A stretch of DNA of 57,946 bases from Candidatus Polarisedimenticolia bacterium (GCA_035764505.1 DASTZC010000130.1:1-57946); one strand, 5' to 3'; positions 10,480 to 22,348 are shown, counted from the stretch's first letter. Translations and numbers: made by a program. The notes: generated by a model from the letters alone, not told the origin.

Positions 10480-11070
10480 ATGTGGACCGAGTTGAAACGA
10501 GCCGTCCGATTCACCCTGGTGACGATGGTCCTCCTCGGGATCGGCTATCCCCTGGTCGTCTGGAGCATCGGGCGGACGCTGTTCCCTGCCCAGGCCGAGG
10601 GGAGCCTCATCCTTCGGGACGACGGAACGGTGGTGGGCTCCCGCCTGCTCGCGCAGCGGTTCACCCGCGACGACTACTTTTACCCCAGGCCATCGGCGGT
10701 CGACTACAACGCCGCCTCGACCGGCGGCAGCAACCTGGGTCCGTCCAACCCGGAACATCTGAAAAGCGTGCGGGAACGCCTGGGAGCCGTGACCACGCGC
10801 GAAGGGGTGACGCCCGGCCAGGTGCCGTCGGAGCTGGTGACGGCAAGCGGCGGCGGATTGGATCCCCACATCCCTCCTCAGGCCGCCGAGTTGCAGGCGC
10901 GGCGCATCGCCGAGGCGCGGGGAGTCCCCGTCGAGCGAGTCCGAGAGCTGATCCATTCCCACACCCAGGCGCCGGCCCTGGGCTTCCTGGGCCGGCCGGT
11001 GGTCAACGTCCTGGAATTGAATCTCGCGCTAGACTCGGCGTTCGGAATCGCGCCGGCCGGGCGGCGCTGA
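10480..11070 (+). CDS. kdpC: KdpC assembly/affinity subunit
   Basis: A 196-residue protein with one N-terminal membrane helix (about 8-30) and an extracytoplasmic domain containing the typical [19 protein letters not shown] and [10 protein letters not shown] segments. KdpC assists ATP binding and complex assembly. It lies 12 bases after kdpA and 16 bases before kdpB, so the operon order is A-C-B instead of the usual A-B-C. Confidence 0.97.
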   Translation: MWTELKRAVRFTLVTMVLLGIGYPLVVWSIGRTLFPAQAEGSLILRDDGTVVGSRLLAQRFTRDDYFYPRPSAVDYNAASTGGSNLGPSNPEHLKSVRERLGAVTTREGVTPGQVPSELVTASGGGLDPHIPPQAAELQARRIAEARGVPVERVRELIHSHTQAPALGFLGRPVVNVLELNLALDSAFGIAPAGRR

Positions 11071-11089
11071 ACAGGGAGGACCGCGGGTG

Positions 11090-13126
<2,037 letters not shown>

Positions 13127-13171
13127 AGAGCCGCCCGCTTCACAGCCGTCCCCGCGCTCGCGATCGCCGCG

Positions 13172-14497
13172 TCAGTCCCGGCGCAGCGCCGCATGGATCT
13201 GGCGCGCCGCGCGCAGTCCGGTCGTGATCGCTCCCTCGACGGTCCCGGAGCCTTCGGGATCGGTCGCCTCGCCGGCGAAGAAGAGGGTCGATTCCACCGA
13301 ACGGGCGAGAGAGCCCACGGAATCGTCGCACCCCGCCAGAGTGTAGGCATAGGCGCCGCGCGAAAAGGGATCATTGTTCCAATCGTGTGTCCAGACGGCG
13401 CGTACCTTGGAAGCGATCCGTCGCCGCGACACTCCAAGGCCGACCGCGAGGTCCTGCAGCGCCGCGCCTTCGATCTCACCCGGCTTCCGCCGCGCCAGCC
13501 CGGCCGATGGAGGACCCCCGCACCAGGCCACCATCAGGGGCCAGCGCAGCGGAAAGGGAGTCCACCAGACCTTGAAAGGGCCGCTCTTCAGGTGCAGGAA
13601 GCTCAGGCGCTCCAGCTGGCCATTGCTTCCGAGCCGCGGGCTCATGCGCCACGGATAGTCCTCGAACCAGAAGACCAGCCGGGTGACCGGTCCCATGGCC
13701 ATCGCGTTAAGCGCCTTGCGAATCCGCGGCGGATCGGGGCGCAGCCGGATGCTGCCGCGGTCTCCGGGACGCGCCTGCAGCACCCCGAGCGGTACGGTGA
13801 CAGCGACCGCGCGGGCCCGCAGGCGCGTGCTCCCGTCCTTGGGAAGCCGCACGGTCAGCTCGGCTCGGCCCCGCTCCCATTCGATGTCGGTGACCGCGGC
13901 GCGCAGCCGGATGCGCGATCCGAGCTGGCGCGCAAGCCACCAGGCCAGGGCGTCATAGCCCTGGACGATGCGGGCGCTGTGCGAAGCCGCCTCGCTGGGG
14001 CTTTCCTCGCCTTGCGGGGCCACAGCGCGGGCGCTGATGCGCTGCGGGTCGGCGGCGAAGAAGCCTTCGACGAACTCTTCGGCGGCGGTCCGCCCCTGGG
14101 CCTCGCTTCGTCCTCCCGGCTGCCTTTTCAGAAAGGTCGCGAAGGATCCGTTGCGATCGCGCGGGCCGATCCGCTTGAGGACCCGGTCGATTTTCGGGAA
14201 GTAGGTGACGCGGCGGACGCTGCCGCGGTGGAATTGCCAATGCTCCCTTCCCACGTCGCAGGCCGCCAGATGGGCCTGCTTCAGGAGGCGCTGGGTCTCA
14301 GGAGCCTTGCCGTGGACGAACTCGGCGCCCAGCTCGATGGGGACGGGGATTCTTTCATCGCTGCAGGTATAGATCCGGCCGCCGATGCGGTCGCGCGCCT
14401 CCAGCACCTCGACGCGGTGGCCGTGGTGCGCCAGCTCTCCCGCCGCCGCCAGCCCGGCCACGCCGGCGCCCACCACCGCCACATCGACCCGCCTCAT
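13172..14497 (-). CDS. Flavin-dependent amine oxidase family protein
   Basis: 441 residues. The N-terminal dinucleotide fold VAVVGAGVAGLAAAGELA with the acidic strand end VEVLEARDRIGGR, and the C-terminal FAD-contacting FFAGEATDPEGSGTVEGA, place it in the monoamine/polyamine oxidase family. The substrate is not evident. The start ATG 14497 follows GGGAGACGGAG. It is expressed alone, convergent with kdpB and separated from the upstream small gene by a terminator. Confidence 0.9.
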   Translation of the reverse strand: MRRVDVAVVGAGVAGLAAAGELAHHGHRVEVLEARDRIGGRIYTCSDERIPVPIELGAEFVHGKAPETQRLLKQAHLAACDVGREHWQFHRGSVRRVTYFPKIDRVLKRIGPRDRNGSFATFLKRQPGGRSEAQGRTAAEEFVEGFFAADPQRISARAVAPQGEESPSEAASHSARIVQGYDALAWWLARQLGSRIRLRAAVTDIEWERGRAELTVRLPKDGSTRLRARAVAVTVPLGVLQARPGDRGSIRLRPDPPRIRKALNAMAMGPVTRLVFWFEDYPWRMSPRLGSNGQLERLSFLHLKSGPFKVWWTPFPLRWPLMVAWCGGPPSAGLARRKPGEIEGAALQDLAVGLGVSRRRIASKVRAVWTHDWNNDPFSRGAYAYTLAGCDDSVGSLARSVESTLFFAGEATDPEGSGTVEGAITTGLRAARQIHAALRRD

Positions 14498-14514
14498 CTC
14501 CGTCTCCCGGATCG

Positions 14515-14566
14515 AAAAAGGCGCCCGTCGCGGCCGGGAGGGGTATTCCGTGCCGCGACGGACGCC
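14515..14566 (-). terminator. Rho-independent terminator (minus strand)
   Basis: Arms at 14520-14534 and 14552-14566 pair over 15 bases with one mismatch, loop 17 bases. Read on the minus strand the stem is followed by cttttt. It ends the transcript of the small membrane gene at 14595-14825. Confidence 0.75.
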
Positions 14567-14594
14567 TCAAATCAACGTGCCTGCCGGAGACGCC

Positions 14595-14825
14595 TCACAC
14601 TTTGCGTGAAAGGGGCGCCACCAGCACGAGCACGCCGACTCCTATGCTTACCCACCCTGCCCAGGGCGGGATGTGCACGGTCTCCCTGTCCTTGACGGAC
14701 AGCTCCAGTTTGCCAATCTTGGCGTCGTGCGTATCTTTGGTATAGCTGAAGCGCCCATAGGCCAGCGCCGCGACACCAACGATAATCAACACAATCCCGA
14801 TGATTCGGATCGCGTTCATGTTCAT
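14595..14825 (-). CDS. Small two-helix membrane protein
   Basis: 76 residues: a membrane helix at about 6-24 (IIGIVLIIVGVAALAYG), a short charged stretch with KDTHDAKIGKLELSVKD, and a second helix at 55-71. It looks like the small DUF3185-like or unnamed inner-membrane proteins seen beside stress genes, but I cannot name it with certainty. ATG 14825 is preceded by GGGAG seven bases away. The frame is open upstream but without a signal for an earlier start. Confidence 0.72.
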   Translation of the reverse strand: MNMNAIRIIGIVLIIVGVAALAYGRFSYTKDTHDAKIGKLELSVKDRETVHIPPWAGWVSIGVGVLVLVAPLSRKV

Positions 14826-14920
14826 GTCGAACTCCCGCGCGCGCGGAGGGCGCGCTTCAACAAGACGATCGGGAAGCTGCCGGCCTCGCGGCCGGCGCTC
14901 CTCGACCAATGTCCGGCCCG

Positions 14921-15070
14921 TCAGACAGCGGTACGACCTCTGAGGATCCGGATCAGGAATACCACGATCGCCAGTACCAGGAGAAGGTGTATGAACCCGC
15001 CCATGGTATAGGACGAGACCAATCCGAGTATCCAAAGTACCAACAGGATTACCGCGATCGTCTCGAGCAT
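14921..15070 (-). CDS. lmo0937-family small membrane protein
   Basis: 49 residues, too short for most gene callers. The sequence MLETIAVILLVLWILGLV, then SYTMGGFIHLLLVLAIVV and a basic tail, matches the lmo0937 family of two-helix membrane peptides, frequent in stress regulons. The ribosome site GGAGG lies five bases before ATG 15070. A likely minus-strand -10 (tattat) occurs at about 15116-15121. Function in the family is not established to my knowledge. Confidence 0.85.
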   Translation of the reverse strand: MLETIAVILLVLWILGLVSSYTMGGFIHLLLVLAIVVFLIRILRGRTAV

Positions 15071-15243
15071 GTTGACCTCCTAAGCTTTTAAGGTTGCCCC
15101 AGTCCGCAGAGAGCATAATAGTCGGCACTGCCGTGGTAGGCGAACGAAATCCGCACTTTTTCAGTATGTAAGTAACTGATGGTATGCGCGTAAGTGCCGT
15201 AGGGTGATTACCCGGGATTGCGGCCCGCCCCGTCCTCCGGCGA

Positions 15244-16833
15244 TTATTCCTCGTGGCCACCGGCTTCGCGCCGCCTGCCGTTGGTCTGCGCCAGATCACT
15301 GTTGGCCGGCCCGTTGATCACCTTGCCGAGACAGTCGAAGCGCGACCCATGACAGGGACAGTCCCAGGTCTTGGTTGCGCGGTTCCAGTGGACGATGCAG
15401 CCCAGATGCGGGCAGACGGCGGAGCGCTCGTGCACCATGCCCGTCTCGTCGCGGTACACCGCGACCTTGCCAAACCCACGCCGCATCACCGCCCCGACGC
15501 CGCGCGGGATCGCCTCCGGCGAGCTCACTTCGCCTCCCGTCACCCAGTCGGCGTATTGCGCGGCCATATTGATCGTCTCCCGCCCGAAGCGGCCCAGCGA
15601 CGCGAGCCTCTTGCGCGAAGGATCGTAGACCGGCTCCCACGAGTTCTTCCGGCCCAGGATCAGATCGGTGATGAGGATTCCGGCGATCGTGCCGTGCGTG
15701 ATCCCCATGCCGCAATCCCCGGTGGCGATGAACACGTTGTCCTGATCGAGCGGGTTCCGGCCGATGAAGGCCAGGCCGTCGACCGCCTCCATGACCTGAC
15801 CGCCCCAGCGGAAATCGACCGACTCGATGAAGGGGAAACGCGCGCGCGCCCAGGTCTCGAGACGCGCCTGGCGCTGGGGCGCGTCGTCTGCCTGGCCGGA
15901 TTTGTGGTCCTCGCCGCCTACGATGAGCAGGTCGTGGCGCCCGTCGGGCCATCCGCCCGGCTGCAGGCGCACATAGTGATAGGGATCGTGGGTGTCCCAG
16001 TACAACGCCCGGGTCATCGACCCCGCCGGCACCCGCGCGCCGATGACGTAGGTCATGTAGGGCGCCTGCTTGGTGTGGACGGCAAACAGATCGTTGATCG
16101 GGGTGTTGGTCGCCACCACCACCGCGTCGGCCAGAATGCTCTTGCTCCCGGCCTTGATGCGCGCAGCCCCTCCCCCGCGGATCTCTTTGGCGTGGGTGCG
16201 GCCGAAGATCCGGCCTCCGCCGCGCTGCACGGCAGCCGCCAGGGCCGCCATGTACTTCAGCGGGTGGAACTGGGCCTGGTTCGGATAGCGCAGGCAGGGT
16301 CCCGTGTCGAAGGGGGAATGCGGCGCGCGCGCCAGCTTCTCCACATCGGCGAGCCCGGCGCGCCGCACCGCCTCGAGCTCGCGTTCGAGGTGCTCCTCGC
16401 GGTCGTCCGGCCCGAGAAAGAGAAAACCGTCGAGCCGCTCGAAGTCGCAGTCGATCGCCTCCTTGCGCACGATGTGCTCGATGCGGTGGATGGCGGAAAG
16501 ATGGCTCTCCGCCACCAGCCTCGCCGCCTGCTGGCCATGGATCCTCTCGATCTCCAGGTAGCCGGCGTCGATGGCGCACGACAGGTGGGCGGTGGTGAAC
16601 TGGGTCATGCCGCTGGCGAGACCGCCGTCGTCGATGACCACGACCGACTTGCCCGCCTGAGTGAGGAGGTAGGCGATCGTCAGGCCGCTGATCCCGGCCC
16701 CCACGATCCCCACGTCGACGCGGGGGTTCTCCGCCAGCGGCGGGAAGGCGGGAAGCTTCACATCCTCCATCCAGGGGGACCGGTTGTCGTAGGACTCGCT
16801 CTTCGGAAGGCTTCTCACGGATTGACGCTTCAT
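15244..16833 (-). CDS. FAD-dependent oxidoreductase with C-terminal Rieske domain
   Basis: 529 residues. An N-terminal DAO-type FAD domain ([19 protein letters not shown] near residue 40) is joined to a C-terminal Rieske [2Fe-2S] domain with CPHLGC and CPCHGS, the two Cys/His ligand pairs separated by about 17 residues. Fusions of this type are known; the electron donor and substrate are not defined. The last 20 residues after the Rieske motif are a charged tail. The start overlaps the DUF6328 gene stop by 4 bases, indicating co-translation. Confidence 0.92.
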   Translation of the reverse strand: MKRQSVRSLPKSESYDNRSPWMEDVKLPAFPPLAENPRVDVGIVGAGISGLTIAYLLTQAGKSVVVIDDGGLASGMTQFTTAHLSCAIDAGYLEIERIHGQQAARLVAESHLSAIHRIEHIVRKEAIDCDFERLDGFLFLGPDDREEHLERELEAVRRAGLADVEKLARAPHSPFDTGPCLRYPNQAQFHPLKYMAALAAAVQRGGGRIFGRTHAKEIRGGGAARIKAGSKSILADAVVVATNTPINDLFAVHTKQAPYMTYVIGARVPAGSMTRALYWDTHDPYHYVRLQPGGWPDGRHDLLIVGGEDHKSGQADDAPQRQARLETWARARFPFIESVDFRWGGQVMEAVDGLAFIGRNPLDQDNVFIATGDCGMGITHGTIAGILITDLILGRKNSWEPVYDPSRKRLASLGRFGRETINMAAQYADWVTGGEVSSPEAIPRGVGAVMRRGFGKVAVYRDETGMVHERSAVCPHLGCIVHWNRATKTWDCPCHGSRFDCLGKVINGPANSDLAQTNGRRREAGGHEE

Positions 16834-17375
16834 GGATTCACTCTCCGTTCACGGCGAAGCGTCCCGCCGGGGCGCGACGCAGCCGGGTTTTCATCGAGGT
16901 CGGCCGCGCGCCACAGGAAGGACAGGCGTGGCAGCACGAACCACAGGGATAGGAAGACCGCGAAGAGGCCCGCGGTCAGGTACGGGATCTTTCCCGGACC
17001 GCCGATGATCCTCCCCACGAGATAGAAGTCGATGCAGATGCTGACGGCGAGCGGCAGCATGCTGGCCAGGAGCAGCCGCGTCGAGAGACGGATGAAGCTC
17101 TGGGTCACCCTGCGCGGCCCGGTCTGCCGGTGGTAGGCGGCCGGCGTCATGATGAGGGCGATGGCGATCGCCGCCAGGGAGAGCGCCAGCAGGTGAAGGT
17201 GCTGCTCACCCGAGGTCAGCTTGGCGGCGAAGGTAGCGCTGAACACGGCGATGAGCTGGAACCCGAACAGGGCCTGGATCCCGGGCACGACCGTGCGCGC
17301 TTCCTCGAGCAGCTGCTGGGCCGCCATGGAGAGGGAAAGCTCTTCCTGTTCATCCGCCCTCTGAGGCCGCAGCAT
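16830..17375 (-). CDS. DUF6328 membrane protein
   Basis: 181 residues with four membrane helices (about 35-52, 60-80, 98-118, 128-150) and a conserved N-terminal segment [20 protein letters not shown] typical of DUF6328. Such proteins often sit with stress or sodium/proton-related genes; no activity is known. ATG 17375 has GGAG five bases upstream. It is the first gene of a two-gene operon with the FAD/Rieske oxidoreductase. Confidence 0.88.
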   Translation of the reverse strand: MLRPQRADEQEELSLSMAAQQLLEEARTVVPGIQALFGFQLIAVFSATFAAKLTSGEQHLHLLALSLAAIAIALIMTPAAYHRQTGPRRVTQSFIRLSTRLLLASMLPLAVSICIDFYLVGRIIGGPGKIPYLTAGLFAVFLSLWFVLPRLSFLWRAADLDENPAASRPGGTLRRERRVNP

Positions 17376-17584
17376 GGTCGCTCCACCAATTCACTCGACT
17401 GCCTCCGGGAAGGCATTCCTGCTTTCCAGAATACGCGCCAAAACCGCGGCGACAAGACGTGTGCGCGGTCCGGCGCGGCGCGGCATGCGTGCGTACTTTC
17501 CGCTATGGTGTTCGCCCCGATGGCGGGCTAGGCTGGATCGAGCCGATACGCGGCTCGAACGGACAATCCGAAAGGAGGAAAACC

Positions 17585-17770
17585 GTGAACGAACTGACTT
17601 TCAAGGGCGAATGGAACGAGGTCAAAGGTAAGCTGAAACAGAAGTATGGCGAGCTGACCGACGACGACCTCTCATATCAGGAAGGGCGCGAGGACGAGCT
17701 CCTCGGCCGCCTTCAGAAGAAGCTCGGCAAGGGCAAGGACGAGATCCAGCGCATCATCAGCTCGATCTGA
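17585..17770 (+). CDS. CsbD-family stress protein
   Basis: 61 residues, with the CsbD pattern FKGEWNEVKGKLKQKYGELTDDDL and a closing GKGKDEIQ. CsbD-like proteins are small, hydrophilic and induced by general stress in many bacteria; the mechanism is unknown. The start is GTG 17585, preceded by AAGGAGG at good spacing; a longer frame (from 17459) lacks a ribosome site. A strong terminator follows directly, so it is monocistronic. Confidence 0.93.
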   Translation: MNELTFKGEWNEVKGKLKQKYGELTDDDLSYQEGREDELLGRLQKKLGKGKDEIQRIISSI

Positions 17771-17783
17771 GGCCTCCGCTGCG

Positions 17784-17819
17784 TGGGGAACGGCACCTCA
17801 ACGCCGTTCCCCATTTTTT
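17784..17819 (+). terminator. Rho-independent terminator after csbD-like gene
   Basis: tggggaacggc (17784-17794) pairs perfectly with gccgttcccca (17803-17813) around an 8-base loop, followed by a run of six T. It separates the CsbD gene from the convergent HAD gene. Confidence 0.92.
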
Positions 17820-17871
17820 GTTCCCCTTATCCCCCCTTAACCACTCCTCGCAATCCGTCACGCCCTTCCCT

Positions 17872-18645
17872 CTATCCGGCCCGGCGCGTCTCGGGCCGGG
17901 CCAAGGCAGCCAGTATCGATTTCATGTAGTGGTCATAGAGGTCTTCGGGGTCCCGGTGGATCTCGATGCACCCTGCCTCCAGCAGCTCCTCTCTGGCGAA
18001 CCCCCCGCTCAACAGCCCAATCGTGCGCAGGCCGAGCTTGCCTGCCGCCTGGCTGTCGTAAGGCGAGTCTCCTATCACGACGACCTGCTCCGCCGGGGGT
18101 GCCCCGAGCGCCTCCAGCGCGACGGCGAACAGGTCGGGATGCGGCTTCGACTTCTCCACCTCTTCCGAGGTGGTTTCGTGGTCGACCAGGTCCTGGATCC
18201 CGGCCAGCCGCTTGTAGTGCTCGAGGTCCTCTCGATCGGCCGAGGAGGCCAGCGCAATGAAAACGCCGTCCTCCCGCAGGCGCGTGAGCAGCTCGCGCAC
18301 CTTGGGAAAAGGGCGCACCTTGTGGATGTACTTGTCATGGAAAAGATGTCCGTGATGGCGATCCACCTCTTCCCCGATGCGCGCGATCTCGGTCTCGGAG
18401 AAGAAGACAGGCAGGAGCTGGTCGGAGCCCTTGCCGATCTGCTTGCTGATCTCGGAGACCGGGACCTGCTTGCCGAACGCCGCGAAGGTCTCATGCCAGC
18501 ACGCGGCATGCAGCTGGACCGAATCGACCAGCGTCCCATCCACGTCGAAGAACGCGGCGCTGGAGCCTTCGGACATCTGACGCAGCGATTCCTTCGGCAG
18601 GCTCGTCGGCTCGTCGATGAAACTACACTTGCCAAGATTCGACAT
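17872..18645 (-). CDS. HAD-superfamily hydrolase (phosphoglycolate phosphatase / beta-PGM type)
   Basis: 257 residues. The core starts at about residue 30 with the nucleophile motif FFDVDGTLVDS, followed by a helical cap, the threonine/serine motif ALASSADRED, and the metal site VVIGDSPYDSQAA. This is HAD subfamily I with a C1 helical cap, as in phosphoglycolate phosphatase or beta-phosphoglucomutase. The substrate cannot be assigned. ATG 18645 has GGAG five bases upstream; ATG at codon 24 lacks one. Confidence 0.87.
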   Translation of the reverse strand: MSNLGKCSFIDEPTSLPKESLRQMSEGSSAAFFDVDGTLVDSVQLHAACWHETFAAFGKQVPVSEISKQIGKGSDQLLPVFFSETEIARIGEEVDRHHGHLFHDKYIHKVRPFPKVRELLTRLREDGVFIALASSADREDLEHYKRLAGIQDLVDHETTSEEVEKSKPHPDLFAVALEALGAPPAEQVVVIGDSPYDSQAAGKLGLRTIGLLSGGFAREELLEAGCIEIHRDPEDLYDHYMKSILAALARPETRRAG

Positions 18646-18734
18646 CGTCTCTCCGTTCTTCGGGGGATCGCCGCGCCCGGACGGGCGGGCGTTCCTGTCA
18701 TGCCGTTCGCTGGGAAGAATGATTCCGAAGGGGG

Positions 18735-18769
18735 AAACCCGGCGGACAGGACGGAGCCTGTCCGCCGGG
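18735..18769 (-). terminator. Strong hairpin, probable terminator of the 18777-19349 gene
   Basis: cccggcggacagg (18738-18750) and cctgtccgccggg (18757-18769) pair perfectly over 13 bases with a 6-base loop. On the minus strand it follows the stop at 18777 and is trailed by tttccccctt, a weak U-rich tail. Confidence 0.7.
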
Positions 18770-18776
18770 ATGGAAC

Positions 18777-19349
18777 CTATCGGGCGCTCACTCTGCGGAC
18801 GGTGGAGGGAGTCTCCAGGAGCAGCTCGTCGAAAAGGGAGCGGTAGTGAACCAGCGCCTGGCGCAGCTCCTCGGTCCCGGCCCGTCCCTGGTGGTTCGAC
18901 AGCGCGATATCACGCGCGGCGCGGTAGTGGGCCACCACGTTCGGATGGTCCACCGAGATGTCCGCCGCTCGCTGCTCGAAATCGCCGATCGGGTAGCCGC
19001 GGGCCTGCATGACTTCCTTGACCAGCCCGTTCGCTTCGCTGACGGCCATGGAAGGGTCGTCCACGAAGCGCGCCTGCACCCGCTTCCAGGCTTCGGTGAA
19101 GCGCTGGTGCAGCTCCGGCGACAGGGGCCGAATATGGAGTCTCTCCACCCGCTTCTGCCGGGCCGCGAGCTCCCGCTCGGCCGGACGGGGTCCGCCGAAG
19201 GTATCAACAGCCCGATCGTACTCGGGGCCGAACTGGTCCCTGAGATCCTGGCTGCGACGCTTCCGGGTCGTGTTCCAAATCAAGGCGGCCGCCACGAGAG
19301 CTCCGACGACCACTACAATCGCCATGATCAACATCGTCGTATTGTCCAT
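18777..19349 (-). CDS. Membrane-anchored protein of unknown function
   Basis: 190 residues. One N-terminal membrane helix (about 6-26) then RKRRSQDLRDQFGPEYDRAV and a soluble domain with conserved-looking pieces LHIRPLSPELHQRFTEAW, FEQRAADISVDHPNVV and VHYRSLFDELL. Proteins like this recur in soil bacteria beside CsbD and other small stress genes, but I know no function. ATG 19349 is set by GGAGG five bases ahead; the longer open frame reaching 19664 is rejected because its extra part has no coding character. Confidence 0.8.
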   Translation of the reverse strand: MDNTTMLIMAIVVVVGALVAAALIWNTTRKRRSQDLRDQFGPEYDRAVDTFGGPRPAERELAARQKRVERLHIRPLSPELHQRFTEAWKRVQARFVDDPSMAVSEANGLVKEVMQARGYPIGDFEQRAADISVDHPNVVAHYRAARDIALSNHQGRAGTEELRQALVHYRSLFDELLLETPSTVRRVSAR

Positions 19350-19602
19350 CACAACCTCCGTATCGAGACCAGCCCCGGCCAACCCTTCCTCAGAAGCGGC
19401 AGCGCGGTGCCGGACGGGGCTTCGTGTATTCGTGACATTCTCGGCCCGCGATGCGCCCGATTCAAGGCTCTCTGCAGAAAAGGTTTGGAGTAAGTGATGC
19501 CGTCTGAAATGCATCCGGAGATGACGGTACGGTGAATGCTCGCGGCGGGGCACCGACGAATTTGCCCGGAGCCGCGGTCCGCGGCCTGGGGTCGTGGCGA
19601 AG

Positions 19603-20691
19603 TTACCGGGATCGACGGGCGGAGGATCTTCCTTGGGGACTCTCCGGCTCGGAGTTCGAGCCAAACAGCGACAGCTGCCTGGGAGCGGCAGGGATGGGCG
19701 TCTCCAGTTCTGCGCGGTCGTCGTCCCGGTGGCTCAGACCGAGTCGGCGGCATTGGGCGTCGAAGAGCTGCTCGATCGCTGTCCAGCGGGCGCCCCTGCC
19801 CGACATACGCTCGCCGAACTCGGCGACATTCATCCGGCCGCCGCGCATCTCACGGATGGCACCGAAGACTTTCTTGAAACGGTCCGGAAAAGCTTCGCGC
19901 ATGCGCTCCTCGAACACCGGCAGGACCTCGCCCGGCAGGCGCAGGAGCACCATGAAGGCATCGCGCGCCCCCGCGTCGCGGGCCCTCTGCAGGATTTCGG
20001 GAATGGCGGAGTCGGTCAGCCCGGGTATCACCGGCGCGATGCCCACGCCGACCGGGACGCCTGCGGCGGCGAGCCGGCGGATCGTCTCGAAGCGCGTGGT
20101 AGGCGAGCTGGCCAGCGGCTCGATCTTCCTCGCATCCTCCTCGCTGGCGAACGGGATGGAGACGGTGACGTGCGCGCCGCCCCGCCGGCTCATGGAGGCC
20201 AATTGTTCGGCATCGCGGCGGACCAGGGCGCTCTTGGTGATGATGGCGACCGGGTGGCCGTGCTCGTGGCAGATCTCCAGGCAGCTGCGGGTCAGCTCGT
20301 AGGAAGCTTCGAGAGGCTGGTAGCAGTCGGTGACTCCCGAGAAGGCAATGGTCTTGCGTCCCTGCGCCCAGCGCCGGTGGCCCAGCTCGCGGCGCAGCAG
20401 CTCGGCGGCGTTGCTCTTGACGACGATGCGCGAGTCGAAGTCGGTCCCGGCGCCGAATCCCAGGAACTGGTGCGTCGGGCGGGCATAGCAGTAGGCGCAG
20501 GCGTGCTGGCATCCCCGGTACGGATTGACGCTCCACTCGAAGCCGACATCCGGGCTGTCGTTGTGGGCGATGATGCTCTTCGCCTCCTCCTCGTAGACCT
20601 CGAGGGCGACCAGCGGCGGCGCGTCGAGCCACTCGACGTAATCGCTGCGCCACGGATTGGGCGGGTTGCTCACCCGGCGCGGAAAAGACAT
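19603..20691 (-). CDS. PA0069-family radical SAM protein
   Basis: 362 residues. The cluster motif is CQHACAYC (CxxxCxxC) in NPYRGCQHACAYCYARP, followed by SGVTDCYQPLE and a partial TIM barrel. This matches the PA0069/COG1533 group related to spore photoproduct lyase. Its reaction is not established. ATG 20691 follows GAGG. A minus-strand -10 (TATACT) lies at 20735-20740. The closing LSLFGSNSEPE sequence is a typical end. Confidence 0.9.
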   Translation of the reverse strand: MSFPRRVSNPPNPWRSDYVEWLDAPPLVALEVYEEEAKSIIAHNDSPDVGFEWSVNPYRGCQHACAYCYARPTHQFLGFGAGTDFDSRIVVKSNAAELLRRELGHRRWAQGRKTIAFSGVTDCYQPLEASYELTRSCLEICHEHGHPVAIITKSALVRRDAEQLASMSRRGGAHVTVSIPFASEEDARKIEPLASSPTTRFETIRRLAAAGVPVGVGIAPVIPGLTDSAIPEILQRARDAGARDAFMVLLRLPGEVLPVFEERMREAFPDRFKKVFGAIREMRGGRMNVAEFGERMSGRGARWTAIEQLFDAQCRRLGLSHRDDDRAELETPIPAAPRQLSLFGSNSEPESPQGRSSARRSR

Positions 20692-20824
20692 CTGTCCTCA
20701 GCTCCTTCTCATTGCGGCAGACGCGAGAGCTTCCAGTATAGCCCCGAAGCCGCGGTCGGCCGGTCCGCGCGAGACCGGCCACCCCCGACAGGTGCAGGCC
20801 ACCGACGATCGGGCACCCATCCGC

Positions 20825-22348
20825 TCAGGGGAGGTTCCAGTCGACCGTTCCGAAGCGATCGTGTCCGAGGCGCGTGTAGAACAGTCCGAGCGTCGCGTGC
20901 GTCTGCGTCCGGTCGCCCAGGTCGGGATAGGATGCGTCGCGGTGGTTCCACAGGTATTTGAGCGAGATCGCCTGCTTGTGGGCCAGGCGCACGGTGAAGG
21001 AGGCGTCGGCCCGCGCGATGTTGTCGTGGCCGCCGGTGTCGGCGGCGGCGACGCGGCTCACGAAGTAATCGCGCCCCGTCAGGTCGAGCGACGCACGCTC
21101 GCCGAAATTGGCGCGCAGCGCCAGCAGCGCCTGGGGCGTCACGCCGTAGTGGTAGTCGTTCTCGTCGGCGCCGTTGATCGTGCCGACTGCGCCGTAACCC
21201 GCTCCCAGCAGCGCGGTGAACTGCAGCGCCGTGGCGTCGGAGAGCGACCACTGCGCGGTGGTCCCCAGGGCGAGGGCCGTGGTGGAGACGCGGAAGCTCT
21301 GAGGCGCGATGTAATCGTACGTCCCGTACAGGCCCCACACCCCCCGCAGACTGCCTCCCTCGCCGTAATCGTCCCCGAAGATGAGCCCACGCGTCAGCAG
21401 GCTCTCGAATCCGACGGCGCTCGACAGGGTCACCTGGAAGCTGAAGTAGTCGAACGGCTTCTCATGCTCGAAGCCCGGCTTTCCCGGCAGCCCGTAGTCC
21501 ATGGAGAAATCGAGCAGACCCTCGTAGCGATCGACTTCGCTCGAGGTCCCAGGGTCGTTCTGCGTGGCGCCGCTCGCCCCCACCTGGAGACGGCTGAAGT
21601 AGACCGGGTCGCCGTCGTCGTAGATCGCGTCGAACCGGCTGCCGTAAGCCAGCCGGTTGAATCCGGTGGCGGGTGAGATCCCCGCCGCGCCGAGCTCGCG
21701 CCAGAAGCCCGGGCCCCCCGCAGGTCCGTTTTTCAGGACCATGCTGGCCATGCGGAAAAGCGGCTCGCCGAGGAAATTCCCGCCGATGCCGCTGGCGATC
21801 TGATCGTTGCGCGACGGCGGGGTCGTCTCGCCGGCAATCTCCCACAGCCAGCTCCCCGCGAAGGTATAGGCGGACGCCTGCCAGAAATTGAGGCCCGCCG
21901 AGCGCGCGAAGTTCTGATAGACGGCCCCCTGATAGGGGTGCCAGAGCTGGTTGATGGCGAAGGGATCGTCGTCCACGACCCAGGGCCCACCGGCGTTGTC
22001 CTTGATCGTGTCCCACGACGAATCGTAGTCGCTGCCGTCGAAGTGCCGGTTGTAGAGGTTGAGGAGGAGCTCGAAGGCGACGATGTCGGCCGCCGGAATC
22101 CAGAAGCTCTTGCGTAGGGGCGGGACCGGCGCCGGAGGTGAGGCTTCCGGCGGGGTCGCGGGCTCGGAAGGTTTTTCCTGGACGGTGCCGGATTGCGGCT
22201 CGGACAGCGCGACCGGCGGCTCCTGCGAAACGCTCTCCCCGGCCGCAGCTGCCCCGGAGATAACCGTCACACAACCCAGAATCGCGATCGCGAGAATGGC
22301 CCGACGCGATGCGTGGAAGCGCCGCCATGGCGCGCTTCGGTAAGCCAT
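20825..22348 (-). CDS. DUF3943 secreted/outer-membrane-associated protein
   Basis: 507 residues. Signal peptide at about 14-37 (ending GAAAAG), a proline/glutamate-rich linker to about residue 80, then the DUF3943 domain (WIPAADIVAFELLLNLYNRH, GSWLWEIAGE, NFLGEPLFRMA), and a C-terminal part with alternating strand pattern (FSFQVTLSSA, SLRGVWGLYGTYDY, HATLGLFYTRLG) suggesting an outer-membrane barrel. ATG 22348 is favoured by GGAGG five bases upstream over a GTG two codons earlier. Function unknown. Confidence 0.83.
   Translation of the reverse strand: MAYRSAPWRRFHASRRAILAIAILGCVTVISGAAAAGESVSQEPPVALSEPQSGTVQEKPSEPATPPEASPPAPVPPLRKSFWIPAADIVAFELLLNLYNRHFDGSDYDSSWDTIKDNAGGPWVVDDDPFAINQLWHPYQGAVYQNFARSAGLNFWQASAYTFAGSWLWEIAGETTPPSRNDQIASGIGGNFLGEPLFRMASMVLKNGPAGGPGFWRELGAAGISPATGFNRLAYGSRFDAIYDDGDPVYFSRLQVGASGATQNDPGTSSEVDRYEGLLDFSMDYGLPGKPGFEHEKPFDYFSFQVTLSSAVGFESLLTRGLIFGDDYGEGGSLRGVWGLYGTYDYIAPQSFRVSTTALALGTTAQWSLSDATALQFTALLGAGYGAVGTINGADENDYHYGVTPQALLALRANFGERASLDLTGRDYFVSRVAAADTGGHDNIARADASFTVRLAHKQAISLKYLWNHRDASYPDLGDRTQTHATLGLFYTRLGHDRFGTVDWNLP

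Noticed and set aside
8524-10962. 812-codon minus-strand frame across kdpA
   Set aside because: Shadow of kdpF/A/C on the plus strand; composition is His/Arg/Gln rich without any motif.
10468-11089. kdp A-C-B order as an assembly error
   Set aside because: Gaps are short and regular, and all three genes are full-length with correct frames.
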